The notes under the pieces are model-generated. The model made no database searches. It was given only the letters and a program-made list of their open reading frames with translations, and had not been told where the DNA came from. A stretch of DNA of 45,000 bases, taken from an uncultured Clostridia bacterium. GTDB taxonomy: Bacteria; Bacillota; Clostridia; Christensenellales; Borkfalkiaceae. The stretch lies in contig CALVST010000012.1 of the NCBI GenBank assembly GCA_944359365.1, forward strand, positions 1-45,000, given 5' to 3'. Each line of letters opens with the position of its first letter. Position 1 is the stretch's first letter. Shown here piece after piece: positions 15,041-23,111 of this stretch. The position numbers and the translations under genes are program-made.

Positions 15041-17362
15041 TTATTCCCTTGCGGCTTTGTTCTTTTTTCTGAAACTCAAATTGATCTTTCCCTTATTGCG
15101 CAGAACAAAGTACGCGACCACCAGCGCGATGAGCGCCGCGACGATGAACGCCGTCCACCACCATGTGAACATGAGGTAGATCGCCGTAGAGGTCAGATAA
15201 GAGGTGAGCAGCCAGAAGGCGAGCGTCCAGCGGAATTTGCCTTTGGGAAGTTCCGCCTTGACCGTTGCCGCCGCCGCAAAGCAGGGCACGGTGAGCATAT
15301 TGAACACGCAGAAGGCGATCAGCCCCTGCCACGTTATGCCTACCTCTTCCGAGGCGAGGAACGCCGCGATGACGCCGATTCCGCTTTCACCGTCTTCCCC
15401 CGCGACGCCGAGCACGCCCACGCCGATTGCGCCCGCAAGAACATAGAAGGTGGAAATGACGTTTTCCTTTGCGATCAGCCCCGTGACCGCCGCCACGACG
15501 AATACCCAGCCGTACTGACCGAGCTGCAGCCCGAAGCCCATCGGCGTGCATATCCACATAAAGAAGGTGCCTATATCGTGCAGGATGCTCTCGTTCATGC
15601 GGCTGATCTCATCTTCCGCGACCGTGAGGCATTCCCACTCCCAATTGAAGTTGGAAAGGAACCAAATGACGATGGAAGACGCCAAAATGATGGTGAAAGC
15701 CTTTTTGATGTAATGTTTGAGTTTATCCCACAGGTGCGCCATCAGGTTGCGCAGCTGCGGCACGTGGTAGGCGGGCAGCTCCATGATGAAGGGAGCCACT
15801 TCCCCGCGCATGGACGTTTGGCGCATGAACATGACCATGAGCACCGCCATGACCATGCCGAACAGGTACAGGAAGAACACGAGAAGGTCTGCGCTGACGG
15901 GTATATTCGTGAAGTGCGCCGCGATGCCGCCGCACACGGCGGCGAGGATGGGTGCCTTTGCGCCGCAGGTAAAGAAGGGTATGACGCGGTTGGTCATGAT
16001 GCGCTCTTTATCGTCGGCGAGCGTGCGGGTGTTGACCGCCGCGGGCACCGAACAGCCGAAGCCCATGATCATGGGGATGAACGCCCTGCCCGAAAGCCCG
16101 AATTTTCTGAACGCCCTGTCGAGAATGAACGCGACGCGCGCCATGTAACCGGAATCTTCCAAAATGGAGATGAAGAGGAACAACACGAGTATCTGCGGCA
16201 CGAAGGAGAGAACGCCTGCGACGCCGCCCCAAATACCGTCGTTCACGAGCCCTTGCGCCCAGACCGCCGCGCCCGCGTTTTCAAGCCCCGTGGCGATCAG
16301 CCCGCCCAATTGATCGGTGATAAAGCCCATCAAATTGAACAGTATGGCGCCGGGCGTAGAGATGCCCGCGGAACTGTAAAACACGGCTACAAACGCGTCG
16401 AGCACTTCGTTGCCGGTAGAAATGTCCTTCGCGAAGCCGAATATCGCGTTGAGATAGAGAAGGTCCTCGCCGAAAGTCAGATGGAAGATAGCAAACAGTA
16501 TGACTATAAATATAGGTATGCCCCATATCCTGTGCGTGAGAACCCTGTCCGCCTTGTCGGATTTGGTGAGCGTTTCCTTCTTTTCGGCGCTCGTTACCGC
16601 CTGCGAAAAGTTTGCGGATATGTATTTATAGCGCGCATCGGCGACCATCGCCTCGAAGTCCCCTTCGAAAACGTCGTCTTTGAACTGCTTTTTGAAGTCC
16701 TCGACCATCTGCATCTCGTCGGGATGCGCCTTCACTTCCAATTCGTCGCCTTCGGCAAGTTTTACCGCATGAAAAAGCGGATTTTCCACGCCTTTGCCCT
16801 TCAAAGCGATCTTCACGTCGTTGATGACGTGCGAAAGACGGGAATTTTTGAGGACGGTCGAACCTTCCCTCTTTTTCTGCGCCGCGGCGAACGCGCGCTC
16901 CATCAGCTCTTTGATGCCCTCGTCCCTGAGAGCGGAGATCTCTACGACGGGTATGCCTATACGGTTTTCGAGGCTCTTCGCGTCTATTCTGCCGCCGCTC
17001 TTTTTCACCACGTCTATCATGTTGAGCGCGATGACCATGGGCACGTCTATCTCCATGATCTGCGTGGTGAGGTAGAGGTTCCTTTCGAGGTTGGTCGCGT
17101 CTACGATGTTGATGACGCAGTCGGGCTTTTCGTCGAGGATGAAATTGCGGGAAATGACCTCTTCGGGGGTGTACGGGGAAAGGGAATATATGCCCGGAAG
17201 GTCTACGATGGATACGGGCACGCTGAGTTTTTTATAGACGCCCTCTTTTTTGTCCACCGTTACGCCCGGCCAGTTGCCGACGTGCGCCGTACTGCCCGTA
17301 AGGGAGTTGAACAGGGTGGTTTTACCCGAATTCGGGTTGCCAGCAAGCGCGAATTTAAGCAT
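15041..17362 (-). CDS. feoB: ferrous iron transport protein B
   Basis: 773 residues, full family length. The N-terminal G-protein domain shows G1 GNPNSGKTT at 8-16, the GNWPGVTVDKKEG switch region, DLPGIYSL (G3) and NMIDV (G4). A guanine-dissociation-inhibitor-like helical domain follows to about 270. The rest is membrane protein with the gate motifs (GCSVPAA near 455 and PCF near 680). It imports Fe(II) across the cytoplasmic membrane. ATG at 17362 overlaps the end of feoA by 8 bp, with GGAGGTG as RBS inside feoA, so translation is coupled. Confidence 0.97.
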   Translation of the reverse strand: MLKFALAGNPNSGKTTLFNSLTGSTAHVGNWPGVTVDKKEGVYKKLSVPVSIVDLPGIYSLSPYTPEEVISRNFILDEKPDCVINIVDATNLERNLYLTTQIMEIDVPMVIALNMIDVVKKSGGRIDAKSLENRIGIPVVEISALRDEGIKELMERAFAAAQKKREGSTVLKNSRLSHVINDVKIALKGKGVENPLFHAVKLAEGDELEVKAHPDEMQMVEDFKKQFKDDVFEGDFEAMVADARYKYISANFSQAVTSAEKKETLTKSDKADRVLTHRIWGIPIFIVILFAIFHLTFGEDLLYLNAIFGFAKDISTGNEVLDAFVAVFYSSAGISTPGAILFNLMGFITDQLGGLIATGLENAGAAVWAQGLVNDGIWGGVAGVLSFVPQILVLFLFISILEDSGYMARVAFILDRAFRKFGLSGRAFIPMIMGFGCSVPAAVNTRTLADDKERIMTNRVIPFFTCGAKAPILAAVCGGIAAHFTNIPVSADLLVFFLYLFGMVMAVLMVMFMRQTSMRGEVAPFIMELPAYHVPQLRNLMAHLWDKLKHYIKKAFTIILASSIVIWFLSNFNWEWECLTVAEDEISRMNESILHDIGTFFMWICTPMGFGLQLGQYGWVFVVAAVTGLIAKENVISTFYVLAGAIGVGVLGVAGEDGESGIGVIAAFLASEEVGITWQGLIAFCVFNMLTVPCFAAAATVKAELPKGKFRWTLAFWLLTSYLTSTAIYLMFTWWWTAFIVAALIALVVAYFVLRNKGKINLSFRKKNKAARE

Positions 17363-17591
17363 TTTTCACCTCCATGACGACGCAGGAAGCCTCGCTCTTT
17401 CGCAGCGAAAGCTCGTAGCCGCGCAGGTTTACTTCCACGGGATCGCCGAGCGGCGCCAATTTTCTGAGCGTGATTTCCGCCCCGGGCGTGACGCCCATGT
17501 CGAACAGCCTGCGCCTGATCTTTCCTTCGCCTTCGATTCGCTTGACGACGCCTTGCTCACCGACGGCAAATTCATTCAGATGTTTTTCCAT
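17355..17591 (-). CDS. feoA: ferrous iron transport protein A (SH3-like)
   Basis: 78 residues. It is the small SH3-fold partner that binds the cytoplasmic side of FeoB. The pattern GEQGVVKRIEGEGKIRRRLF followed by DMGVTPGAEITLRK and a final beta strand is typical FeoA. The ATG at 17591 has AGGAGG 5 bases upstream. It overlaps feoB by 8 bp. A second FeoA-domain gene lies just upstream. Confidence 0.95.
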   Translation of the reverse strand: MEKHLNEFAVGEQGVVKRIEGEGKIRRRLFDMGVTPGAEITLRKLAPLGDPVEVNLRGYELSLRKSEASCVVMEVKNA

Positions 17592-17699
17592 ATATCCTCC
17601 TTTTAAAATTCAAAACGGCAAAAAGACGCCTTTTTCCTGTACCGAAAAACCGGCTCTCAAAAAAACGCTTTTTTTTACAAATTCGTAAAAACCTCTTTT

Positions 17700-17909
17700 T
17701 TATACGAGTATCTTCATCGCAAGCGACCTGTCAAGCGCAAGGCGCCCTTCTTTGACCTTGATGATGACGTTCCCCCCCACTGCCGACAAAACCGACAGCG
17801 TTGCGCCGATAGTGATCCCCAAATTTTCAAAATGCCTTTTGTTCTTTTCGTCCGCAAGTATCTTTTTGACGGTAAGTTCTTCTCCCGCGGGCGCGATCGG
17901 CAACGGCAT
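17700..17909 (-). CDS. second FeoA-domain protein
   Basis: 69 residues. It has the same fold pattern as FeoA: a short N-terminal segment, then KNKRHFENLGITIGATLSVL, and a closing strand LALDRSLAMKILV. It is more divergent than the other FeoA and lacks its Arg-rich middle. Two tandem feoA genes before feoB are common in Clostridia; the second may regulate or stabilise FeoB. The start ATG 17909 has GGAGGT 8 bases upstream. It is the first gene of the feo operon, about 108 bp before feoA. Confidence 0.88.
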   Translation of the reverse strand: MPLPIAPAGEELTVKKILADEKNKRHFENLGITIGATLSVLSAVGGNVIIKVKEGRLALDRSLAMKILV

Positions 17910-17977
17910 AACTTTTTACCTCCCGTTTTTTCGGCGGCTTTGCCCGCCTTTTTCTATGTGATCTCTTTTTTAATTTA

Positions 17978-17991
17978 TTAACCTTGGTTAA
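17978..17991 (-). promoter_or_regulatory. palindromic operator of the feo operon
   Basis: TTAACC-TT-GGTTAA, perfect 6-bp arms, lies immediately downstream of the -10 at about +2 to +15. It is a good position for a repressor. A metal-sensing regulator (DtxR/IdeR-type or Fur) is the obvious candidate from context, but the sequence is not a textbook box for any of these. Confidence 0.6.
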
Positions 17992-17999
17992 CGTCTGAT

Positions 18000-18028
18000 A
18001 TTTTAATACTTCTTTGTTGATTTGTCAA
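18000..18028 (-). promoter_or_regulatory. feo operon promoter
   Basis: On the minus strand TTGACA (18028-18023), 17-bp spacer, TAAAAT (18005-18000). The leader to the first feoA is about 85 nt and begins with the palindromic operator. Confidence 0.8.
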
Positions 18029-18063
18029 GCATTTCATGACAGAATCATAAAATTTTTATATTT

Positions 18064-18091
18064 AAAAAAGCCGCGCCGTTCAGGCGTGGCT
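18064..18091 (-). terminator. intrinsic terminator of rsmG-SLOG
   Basis: Stem AGCCACGCC/GGCGCGGCT on the minus strand with one A-C mismatch, loop 5, followed by six T. It begins at the stop codon of the SLOG gene. Confidence 0.65.
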
Positions 18092-18540
18092 CATTTTACA
18101 AAATAAACGATCTCTTTTCTCTTTTTTTCCGCATAACTCACTGTGTAATAAGTTCCGCCGCGCTTCGCGTACATATAGGCGAACAAAACGTCGCAGCGGT
18201 CAACCATGTAGCGGTTGCGCTCGAACATGCACCCCTCCTCGTACCTTTCGTGAAGGATCGCCGTTTCGTCGCACTCTTGCAGCAGTTCTTCGTACAGGCG
18301 GCGCGCCTCGTAAGGGTATCTTTCGCTCTGATTTTTACAGGGGATGCAGGCGATAAGTTTCAAGGGCATTTCTTTTTTCAAAGAAACGAGCACTTCGCAG
18401 CAGATAAGGTCGAACCCGAGCGCCATGCCGCAATAAAAGGTATCCGCTCCCCTTTCGACAAGCGCGCGCAGCTGTTCTTCGAGCGCCGCGCGGGAAAAAC
18501 TTTTTTCTAAAACGCGGTGCCCCGTCAATGCGCACTTCAC
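18091..18540 (-). CDS. SLOG family protein (DUF1273/YpsA-like)
   Basis: 149 residues. The start MKCALTGHR, then the GMALGFDLICCEVL motif near 38-51 and a DVLFAYMYAKRGGTYYT strand-turn match the YpsA/DUF1273 branch of the SLOG superfamily, Rossmann-like proteins thought to bind nucleotide-derived ligands. YpsA of Bacillus affects cell division; whether this protein does so is unknown. The start is GTG at 18540, overlapping the rsmG stop by 4 bp (GTGA), so it is translated by coupling to rsmG. It is the last gene of its operon. Confidence 0.85.
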   Translation of the reverse strand: MKCALTGHRVLEKSFSRAALEEQLRALVERGADTFYCGMALGFDLICCEVLVSLKKEMPLKLIACIPCKNQSERYPYEARRLYEELLQECDETAILHERYEEGCMFERNRYMVDRCDVLFAYMYAKRGGTYYTVSYAEKKRKEIVYFVK

Positions 18541-19220
18541 AGCGGTTTGCTCCTTTCCTTCCCCCTGCCGCGCGGATAAGCGGCGGGCGTGGGGCGCACT
18601 TTTTTGACTATAACGAGCGTCCTTTCGCCGGCATCCTGCGGCAGTTCGTACGTTTCCGCACGCAAAAGCTGCCCGCCGAGCACTTTTATCGCGTTTTCCG
18701 CCTCTTTCAGCTCTTCCTCCGCCCTGCCTTTATACGCTATAAACACGCCGCCCACCCTTACGAAGGGCAGGCAGTATTCCGCAAGGGTATTCAGCCGCGC
18801 CACGGCGCGCGCGCAGCAGACGTCGAATTTTTCACGATACTCCGCCTTTTTGGAGGCATCTTCCGCGCGCGCGTTCAACACGCGCGCATTCAGAGCGAGC
18901 GCGCGCACCGCCTCTTCCAGAAACGCGCACTTTTTTCCCACCGATTCCGCTAAAACAAAGGAAAGGTCGGGGCGGGCTATCATCAGCGGAACGGAAGGGA
19001 ACCCCGCGCCCGAGCCAACTTCGAACACGCGCGCGTGCAGAGGAAAATATTTTTCTCCGCAAAGGCTGTCCAAAAAGTGTTTTATGCGGCAATCTTCCTC
19101 GTCCGTGATGCGGGTGAGGTTATATTTTTTGTTGTATTCGCAGAGCAGGTCATAAAAAAGAGAAAACTTTTCCCCTTTTTCTCCCTCCTGCAGTATGCGT
19201 TCGTACTTTTCGAATTCCAT
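18537..19220 (-). CDS. rsmG: 16S rRNA (guanine-N7-)methyltransferase RsmG
   Basis: 227 residues, normal length. It methylates G527 of 16S rRNA. The SAM loop VFEVGSGAGFPSVPL near 65-80, NLTRI and HFLDSL in the N-terminal part, and FDVCCARAVARL match the family. The start at 19220 fits the family, but there is no RBS at a normal distance: the -10 box TATAAT ends only 6 bases before this ATG, so the mRNA may be leaderless. An in-frame upstream ATG at 19238 lies inside the promoter. In Firmicutes rsmG often sits near the origin; here it diverges from dnaN across oriC. Confidence 0.94.
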   Translation of the reverse strand: MEFEKYERILQEGEKGEKFSLFYDLLCEYNKKYNLTRITDEEDCRIKHFLDSLCGEKYFPLHARVFEVGSGAGFPSVPLMIARPDLSFVLAESVGKKCAFLEEAVRALALNARVLNARAEDASKKAEYREKFDVCCARAVARLNTLAEYCLPFVRVGGVFIAYKGRAEEELKEAENAIKVLGGQLLRAETYELPQDAGERTLVIVKKVRPTPAAYPRGRGKERSKPL

Positions 19221-19226
19221 GCCACG

Positions 19227-19255
19227 ATTATACCACATTCCTCCTTTTTTTTCAA
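19227..19255 (-). promoter_or_regulatory. rsmG promoter, start-proximal
   Basis: On the minus strand TTGAAA (19255-19250), 17-bp spacer, perfect TATAAT (19232-19227). The ATG of rsmG begins 6 bases after the -10, where the +1 is expected. An AGGAGG within the spacer would not be transcribed. Confidence 0.75.
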
Positions 19256-19259
19256 CGTT

Positions 19260-19605
19260 CCCGCCCGCACTTTTATACACTTGTGAAGAAATTATTCTTC
19301 CACAATGTGTAAATATTTGTGTATAACTCTCACAAACAGCCTTTCTGTTTCTTTTTTCTTTCCTCTCCTTTTTTTTTACTTCTGTTTTTTATCCACAGCT
19401 GTCCCCTTTTTCCACATTTTCTCTCCCTGTTTTCAACAAAAAATTCCACCGCCTTCTTCCCCTTTTTATCCCCCCTTTTGCTTGCTTTTTGCCCGCTTTT
19501 TCTATATAATGTTATGCAACGGGAAGAGCGGTTTCCCTTTTTCCACAAATGCACACCTCTTATTATTATTCATATCATTTAAAATAAAAATTTAAATAAA
19601 TATCT
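19260..19605. other. probable chromosomal replication origin (oriC)
   Basis: The gap between divergent rsmG and dnaN has a cluster of DnaA-box-like 9-mers: perfect TTATCCACA at 19389-19397 (+); TTATACACA at 19318-19326 (-); TTATACACT at 19273-19281 (+); TTTTCCACA at 19408-19416 (+) and 19539-19547 (+); weaker TCTTCCACA at 19296-19304. The strand is strongly pyrimidine-rich from 19330 to 19505. An A/T-only stretch at 19559-19603 would suit a DNA unwinding element. Gene orientation switches here. No dnaA gene is adjacent. Confidence 0.8.
19482..19510 (+). promoter_or_regulatory. dnaN promoter
   Basis: TTGCTT (19482-19487), 17-bp spacer, perfect TATAAT (19505-19510), inside the origin region. 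The leader of about 125 nt contains the 19539 DnaA-box-like site, so DnaA could influence dnaN transcription. Confidence 0.65.
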
Positions 19606-19643
19606 TCCCGCAAAGGGGGAACGGTATTTTTCGGAGGATCATT

Positions 19644-20744
19644 ATGAAGATCATATGCGAAGGAATAGAGCTGTCGGACGCGGTCATGAAGACGGTAAAG
19701 GCATGCAGTACGAAAACGACCAACCCGATACTCGAATGCATCAAGCTGTCTGCGGAAAACGACGTGCTTACCCTGCTCGCAACGGACGGGGAGATAGCCA
19801 TTGAAAGGAAAATAAAGGCGGAAGTGCTCGAAGAGGGCGCGGTGTGCGTGCCCGGAAAGTACTTTTCCGACTTTATAAAAAAACTCGAAAACGCGCAGAT
19901 CTGCCTCGGCTGCGAGGGGGACAAGCTGAATATCAAGTACGGCGATTCGGAAAGCAGCATACAAGTGCTTGCCGCGGAAGATTTTCCCGCGTTGGACATG
20001 AACATAGACGAAAGCCGCTTTTCCCTGCCCGCAAAGGAACTGAAAGATCTGATCGCGAAAACGACTTTCTGCTGCGCGCAGGACGATTCCCGCCCCGTGC
20101 TGAAAGGATGCCTGATCGAGGCGAAGGAAGGGATCGTAACTTTTACCGCTCTGGACGGGTACCGCATGGCGATCGCGCGCAAGAACATCACTTCCACCAG
20201 CGGCGACATCAAGATCATCTGCCCCGCAAGGACGCTCAACGAGATCGGAAGGATGATTTCCGCCGAAGAGGAAGAATTGCAAATTTATGTGCAGAAAAAC
20301 ATGATGCTCGTGAGAATAGAAGACACCGTTTTGACGAGCAGGCTGTATGAAGGCGAATTTATAAACGTTTCCAACATCATACCGAAAAGTTTTGCGAGCG
20401 AGGCGGTCATCGGCAAAGACCTTTTGAAAGAGAGCGTAGACCGTGCGTCCGTGCTTGCGAGGACGGATAAGAACAGCATACTCACCTTCGACGTGAAAGA
20501 GTCGAGCATGGCGATCACGTCGAACACGGCGATCGGGCGTGTGGACGAGAGCGTGCCCGTTCTTTTGGAGGGGAAAGACGTTACCATCGCGCTCAACAGC
20601 AAATATATAGGCGACTGCCTTTCCGCCGTGACGGACGAAACGGTGAGGATCTGCTTCAACGGGGCGGTTTCGCCCTGCGTGGTGGTTCCTGCGGAGGGAG
20701 AATCTTTCCTGTATTTGATACTTCCCGTGCGCACATCGGCATAA
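19644..20744 (+). CDS. dnaN: DNA polymerase III sliding clamp (beta subunit)
   Basis: 366 residues, the family length. It forms a ring-shaped dimer that holds DNA polymerase III on DNA. The three tandem clamp folds are recognisable: a first domain starting MKIICEGIELSDAV with KTTNPILECI, a second with RPVLKGCLIEA and LDGYRMAI, and a C-terminal end in YLILPVRTSA equivalent to the usual LIMPMRL. The ATG at 19644 has CGGAGGAT 6 bases upstream. It is the first gene right of oriC. dnaA, normally just upstream, is absent. Confidence 0.97.
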   Translation: MKIICEGIELSDAVMKTVKACSTKTTNPILECIKLSAENDVLTLLATDGEIAIERKIKAEVLEEGAVCVPGKYFSDFIKKLENAQICLGCEGDKLNIKYGDSESSIQVLAAEDFPALDMNIDESRFSLPAKELKDLIAKTTFCCAQDDSRPVLKGCLIEAKEGIVTFTALDGYRMAIARKNITSTSGDIKIICPARTLNEIGRMISAEEEELQIYVQKNMMLVRIEDTVLTSRLYEGEFINVSNIIPKSFASEAVIGKDLLKESVDRASVLARTDKNSILTFDVKESSMAITSNTAIGRVDESVPVLLEGKDVTIALNSKYIGDCLSAVTDETVRICFNGAVSPCVVVPAEGESFLYLILPVRTSA

Positions 20745-20750
20745 AAACGG

Positions 20751-20780
20751 TTGACAGGCGCGATATTTTTTATGTATAAT
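20751..20780 (+). promoter_or_regulatory. rpmH promoter
   Basis: Consensus TTGACA (20751-20756) and TATAAT (20775-20780) with an 18-bp spacer, placed right after the dnaN stop. It would drive rpmH-rnpA-yidD-yidC-jag. Confidence 0.85.
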
Positions 20781-20820
20781 ACAGGGCGAACCATATTAAA
20801 ATAGGAGAATAATCGTCAAA

Positions 20821-20955
20821 ATGAAAAGAACATACCAGCCGAAAAAGAGGCAGAGAAGCAAAGTGCACGGTTTCCGCAAGAGAATGAAGACGCAGGGCGG
20901 AAGGAAGACTTTGAAGAGAAGGAGAGATAAGGGCAGAAAGAAACTTTCTGCCTGA
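20821..20955 (+). CDS. rpmH: 50S ribosomal protein L34
   Basis: 44 residues, the family length, very basic. It starts [20 protein letters not shown] and ends GRKKLSA, typical L34. It stabilises 23S rRNA in the 50S subunit. The RBS AGGAG is about 13 bases from the ATG, longer than usual. It precedes rnpA by 23 bp in the conserved rpmH-rnpA pair. Confidence 0.97.
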   Translation: MKRTYQPKKRQRSKVHGFRKRMKTQGGRKTLKRRRDKGRKKLSA

Positions 20956-20978
20956 TAAAGCCGCATAGAAGGTGCGTC

Positions 20979-21299
20979 TTGTTTACGAGATTAAAGAAAA
21001 ACAGCGATTTTCAGAAATTGTTTGCAAGGGGAAAAAAACTTTTTTCCCCTGCTTTAATTGTACTGTATCTGCCCGCAAAGCGGACGCAGATGGGTTTATG
21101 CGTGAGCAAAAAGCACGGTAAAAGCGTAAAGCGCAACCGCATCAAGCGGCTGCTGCGCGAAGCCTTCCGCGCCGTGGAAAAAGACATTGCAAAGAGCGGC
21201 GCGTTCATACTCATACCAAAACAGGCGGAAGTTTATTCGCTTGAAAAGTTTGAAGGGAGCCTGAAAAGAGCGCTTTCGAAAGAGGGGCTTTTGCGATGA
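20979..21299 (+). CDS. rnpA: ribonuclease P protein component
   Basis: 106 residues. It is the protein cofactor of RNase P, which matures tRNA 5' ends. The signature [14 protein letters not shown] is at about 50-64, with the conserved FxRxxK start ([10 protein letters not shown]) and [11 protein letters not shown]. The start is TTG at 20979, with AGAAGGTG 6 bases upstream; no ATG or GTG is available in frame at that position. It overlaps yidD by 4 bp (ATGA). Confidence 0.95.
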   Translation: MFTRLKKNSDFQKLFARGKKLFSPALIVLYLPAKRTQMGLCVSKKHGKSVKRNRIKRLLREAFRAVEKDIAKSGAFILIPKQAEVYSLEKFEGSLKRALSKEGLLR

Positions 21300-21589
21300 G
21301 CAGGCAGGCTGTCAGAAAATTTTTCAAAAATATGAGAAGGTATGTGTTCAGGCCGTACATCAAGATGCTCCTCATGCACGCCATCGTCTTTTATCAGAAG
21401 TATTTTTCCAAAAAGACGTGCCTTTACCGCCCTACCTGTTCGCAGTATATGCTCGAAGCCATCAACAATCACGGCGTGATCATCGGCATACTGCTCGGTT
21501 CGTGGCGGATTTTGCGCTGTAACCCCTTTTCCAAGGGCGGGTACGATCCCGTACCGGAGAATTATTTCAAAGTGCGTTGGCTATATTAA
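21296..21589 (+). CDS. yidD: membrane protein insertion efficiency factor YidD
   Basis: 97 residues. It is a small protein on the inner face of the membrane, thought to help YidC insert proteins. The hallmark [15 protein letters not shown] (about 41-55) and [14 protein letters not shown] (about 74-87) are intact. The ATG overlaps the rnpA stop. An N-terminal amphipathic, basic helix precedes the core. It sits in the standard rnpA-yidD-yidC order. Confidence 0.96.
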   Translation: MSRQAVRKFFKNMRRYVFRPYIKMLLMHAIVFYQKYFSKKTCLYRPTCSQYMLEAINNHGVIIGILLGSWRILRCNPFSKGGYDPVPENYFKVRWLY

Positions 21590-21608
21590 AATAACGGTAA
21601 TAAATGGA

Positions 21609-23111
21609 ATGTTGAATTTTCTTTCCGCGATGGCGACGAACAACGCCATCGAGCTGTTTTTCATACAAGGGGCAGGCGGGCTGAATTGGCTCGGTCAGGT
21701 CGTCCGCTGGATCATTGAGCTGTTCGGTAGCTATGTGGGGCTTGGCATCATCGTGTTCACGCTGGTGCTCAAGCTTATTACCCTGCCGCTCGACATCTAT
21801 TCCAAGTCGAAAATGCGCAAGAACAGCCTGAAAATGGAAAAGATGCGGCCGCAGCTGGAAAAACTGCAAAAGCAGTACCAAAACGATCAGCAGACGTACA
21901 ACATGAAGATGATGGAGCTGTACAAAAAGAACGGCTATTCCATGTTCGGCGCCTGCCTTCCCATGATCGTAACTTTGGTCATCTTCTTTTTCGTGCTCGG
22001 CGCGTTCACTTCCTATTCGCAGTACGCGAACGTGCGCGTGTTCAACGAGATGACGAACAGCTATTCCGAAGCGATCGTCGCGTTCGCGCCCGAAGGCGAG
22101 GGCGTGATAAACGTATCTTCGCCCGTGGAGACCGATCAGAAAGACGAAAACGGCAATACGTTTTATCGCATCACGAGGACGGTGACTTACTTCGAAGAAG
22201 GGAAATTCATCGCCGTCGTAGAAACGCAGATACTCAATACCGCAGATCAGGCACAGATACAGGATCCCTCCTCCATCGATTGGAGCACGGTCACTACCGA
22301 AGTTACGACTTCTTATTATATTCAGACGCAGGCTGTGATGAATTCGTCCGACGAAACCGTACAGGCGGCTTTGCAGGCGATACGCGACGCGCACGCCGAG
22401 GACGCAGACGGAACGGTATGGACGGACGACATGGTCGCCGAAGAATATATCCGTCAGGCGGGAAGAGACGCCGCCGAGCGCAGCTATGACGAAAACAAGA
22501 ACAGTTTTCTGTGGGTAAAAAACATCTGGCTGCCCGACACTTCCTACAACCATCCCGTACAGGGCTACAATGATTTCAGAAACTCCGCGAGCAAAGTGGG
22601 CGTGGAGATCACTTCGGAATTTTACGAAAACGAGCTGACGGCGAACCTCTCTTACGAAAAGGGCGCCGCGAACGGTTACTATATACTCATCGTCATATCC
22701 ATCGGAAGTATGTTCCTGTCGCAGTTCATCGTTTCAAAAAGCAACAAGGCGCAGAACGAATTGCAGACAGCGGACGGGCGAGGCAAAAAGACGCAGCGCA
22801 TCATGATGATCGTCATGCCGATCATTTTCGGTATTTTCTCCTTCATGTACAGTGCGGCTTTCAGTATCTACATGATCATAAGCAACCTGTTCGGCATACT
22901 CAGCACGGTGCTCATAAACCTCGTTATCGATTCCAAATTCAAGAAAATAGAAGAAAGAGAAATCCAGGAAAAATATCAGCGGCGTGTTCCCCGCCACAAC
23001 GGCGTACAGGAAACGATCAAGAGCACGACAGACAAAAAAGAAAAAAATCGACCGCAGGCGAGTGCGAAAACGCAGGATAAAAATTCGGTGCGGAAGGGAG
23101 GAAAGAAATAA
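21609..23111 (+). CDS. yidC: membrane protein insertase YidC, with a large extracellular insertion
   Basis: 500 residues, about twice the length of Bacillus YidC. It inserts membrane proteins with or after SecYEG. A first membrane segment (about 41-62) carries the groove charge as Lys55 in LVLKLITLPL, where Arg is usual. A cytoplasmic helical hairpin (65-110) and membrane segment (115-135) follow, then three more segments from about 357 to 440 and a basic tail for ribosome contact. Between membrane segments two and three an extra ~160-residue block (141-298), hydrophilic and outside the cell, precedes the conserved LWVKNIWLPD. There is no lipobox. The start at 21609 is poorly supported by an RBS; an ATG at 21604 is closed at once. 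Confidence 0.93.
   Translation: MLNFLSAMATNNAIELFFIQGAGGLNWLGQVVRWIIELFGSYVGLGIIVFTLVLKLITLPLDIYSKSKMRKNSLKMEKMRPQLEKLQKQYQNDQQTYNMKMMELYKKNGYSMFGACLPMIVTLVIFFFVLGAFTSYSQYANVRVFNEMTNSYSEAIVAFAPEGEGVINVSSPVETDQKDENGNTFYRITRTVTYFEEGKFIAVVETQILNTADQAQIQDPSSIDWSTVTTEVTTSYYIQTQAVMNSSDETVQAALQAIRDAHAEDADGTVWTDDMVAEEYIRQAGRDAAERSYDENKNSFLWVKNIWLPDTSYNHPVQGYNDFRNSASKVGVEITSEFYENELTANLSYEKGAANGYYILIVISIGSMFLSQFIVSKSNKAQNELQTADGRGKKTQRIMMIVMPIIFGIFSFMYSAAFSIYMIISNLFGILSTVLINLVIDSKFKKIEEREIQEKYQRRVPRHNGVQETIKSTTDKKEKNRPQASAKTQDKNSVRKGGKK

Noticed and set aside
19305-19582. Phe/Pro/Leu-rich open frames across the origin region.
   Set aside because: They result from the pyrimidine-rich strand of oriC; no RBS or protein-like composition.
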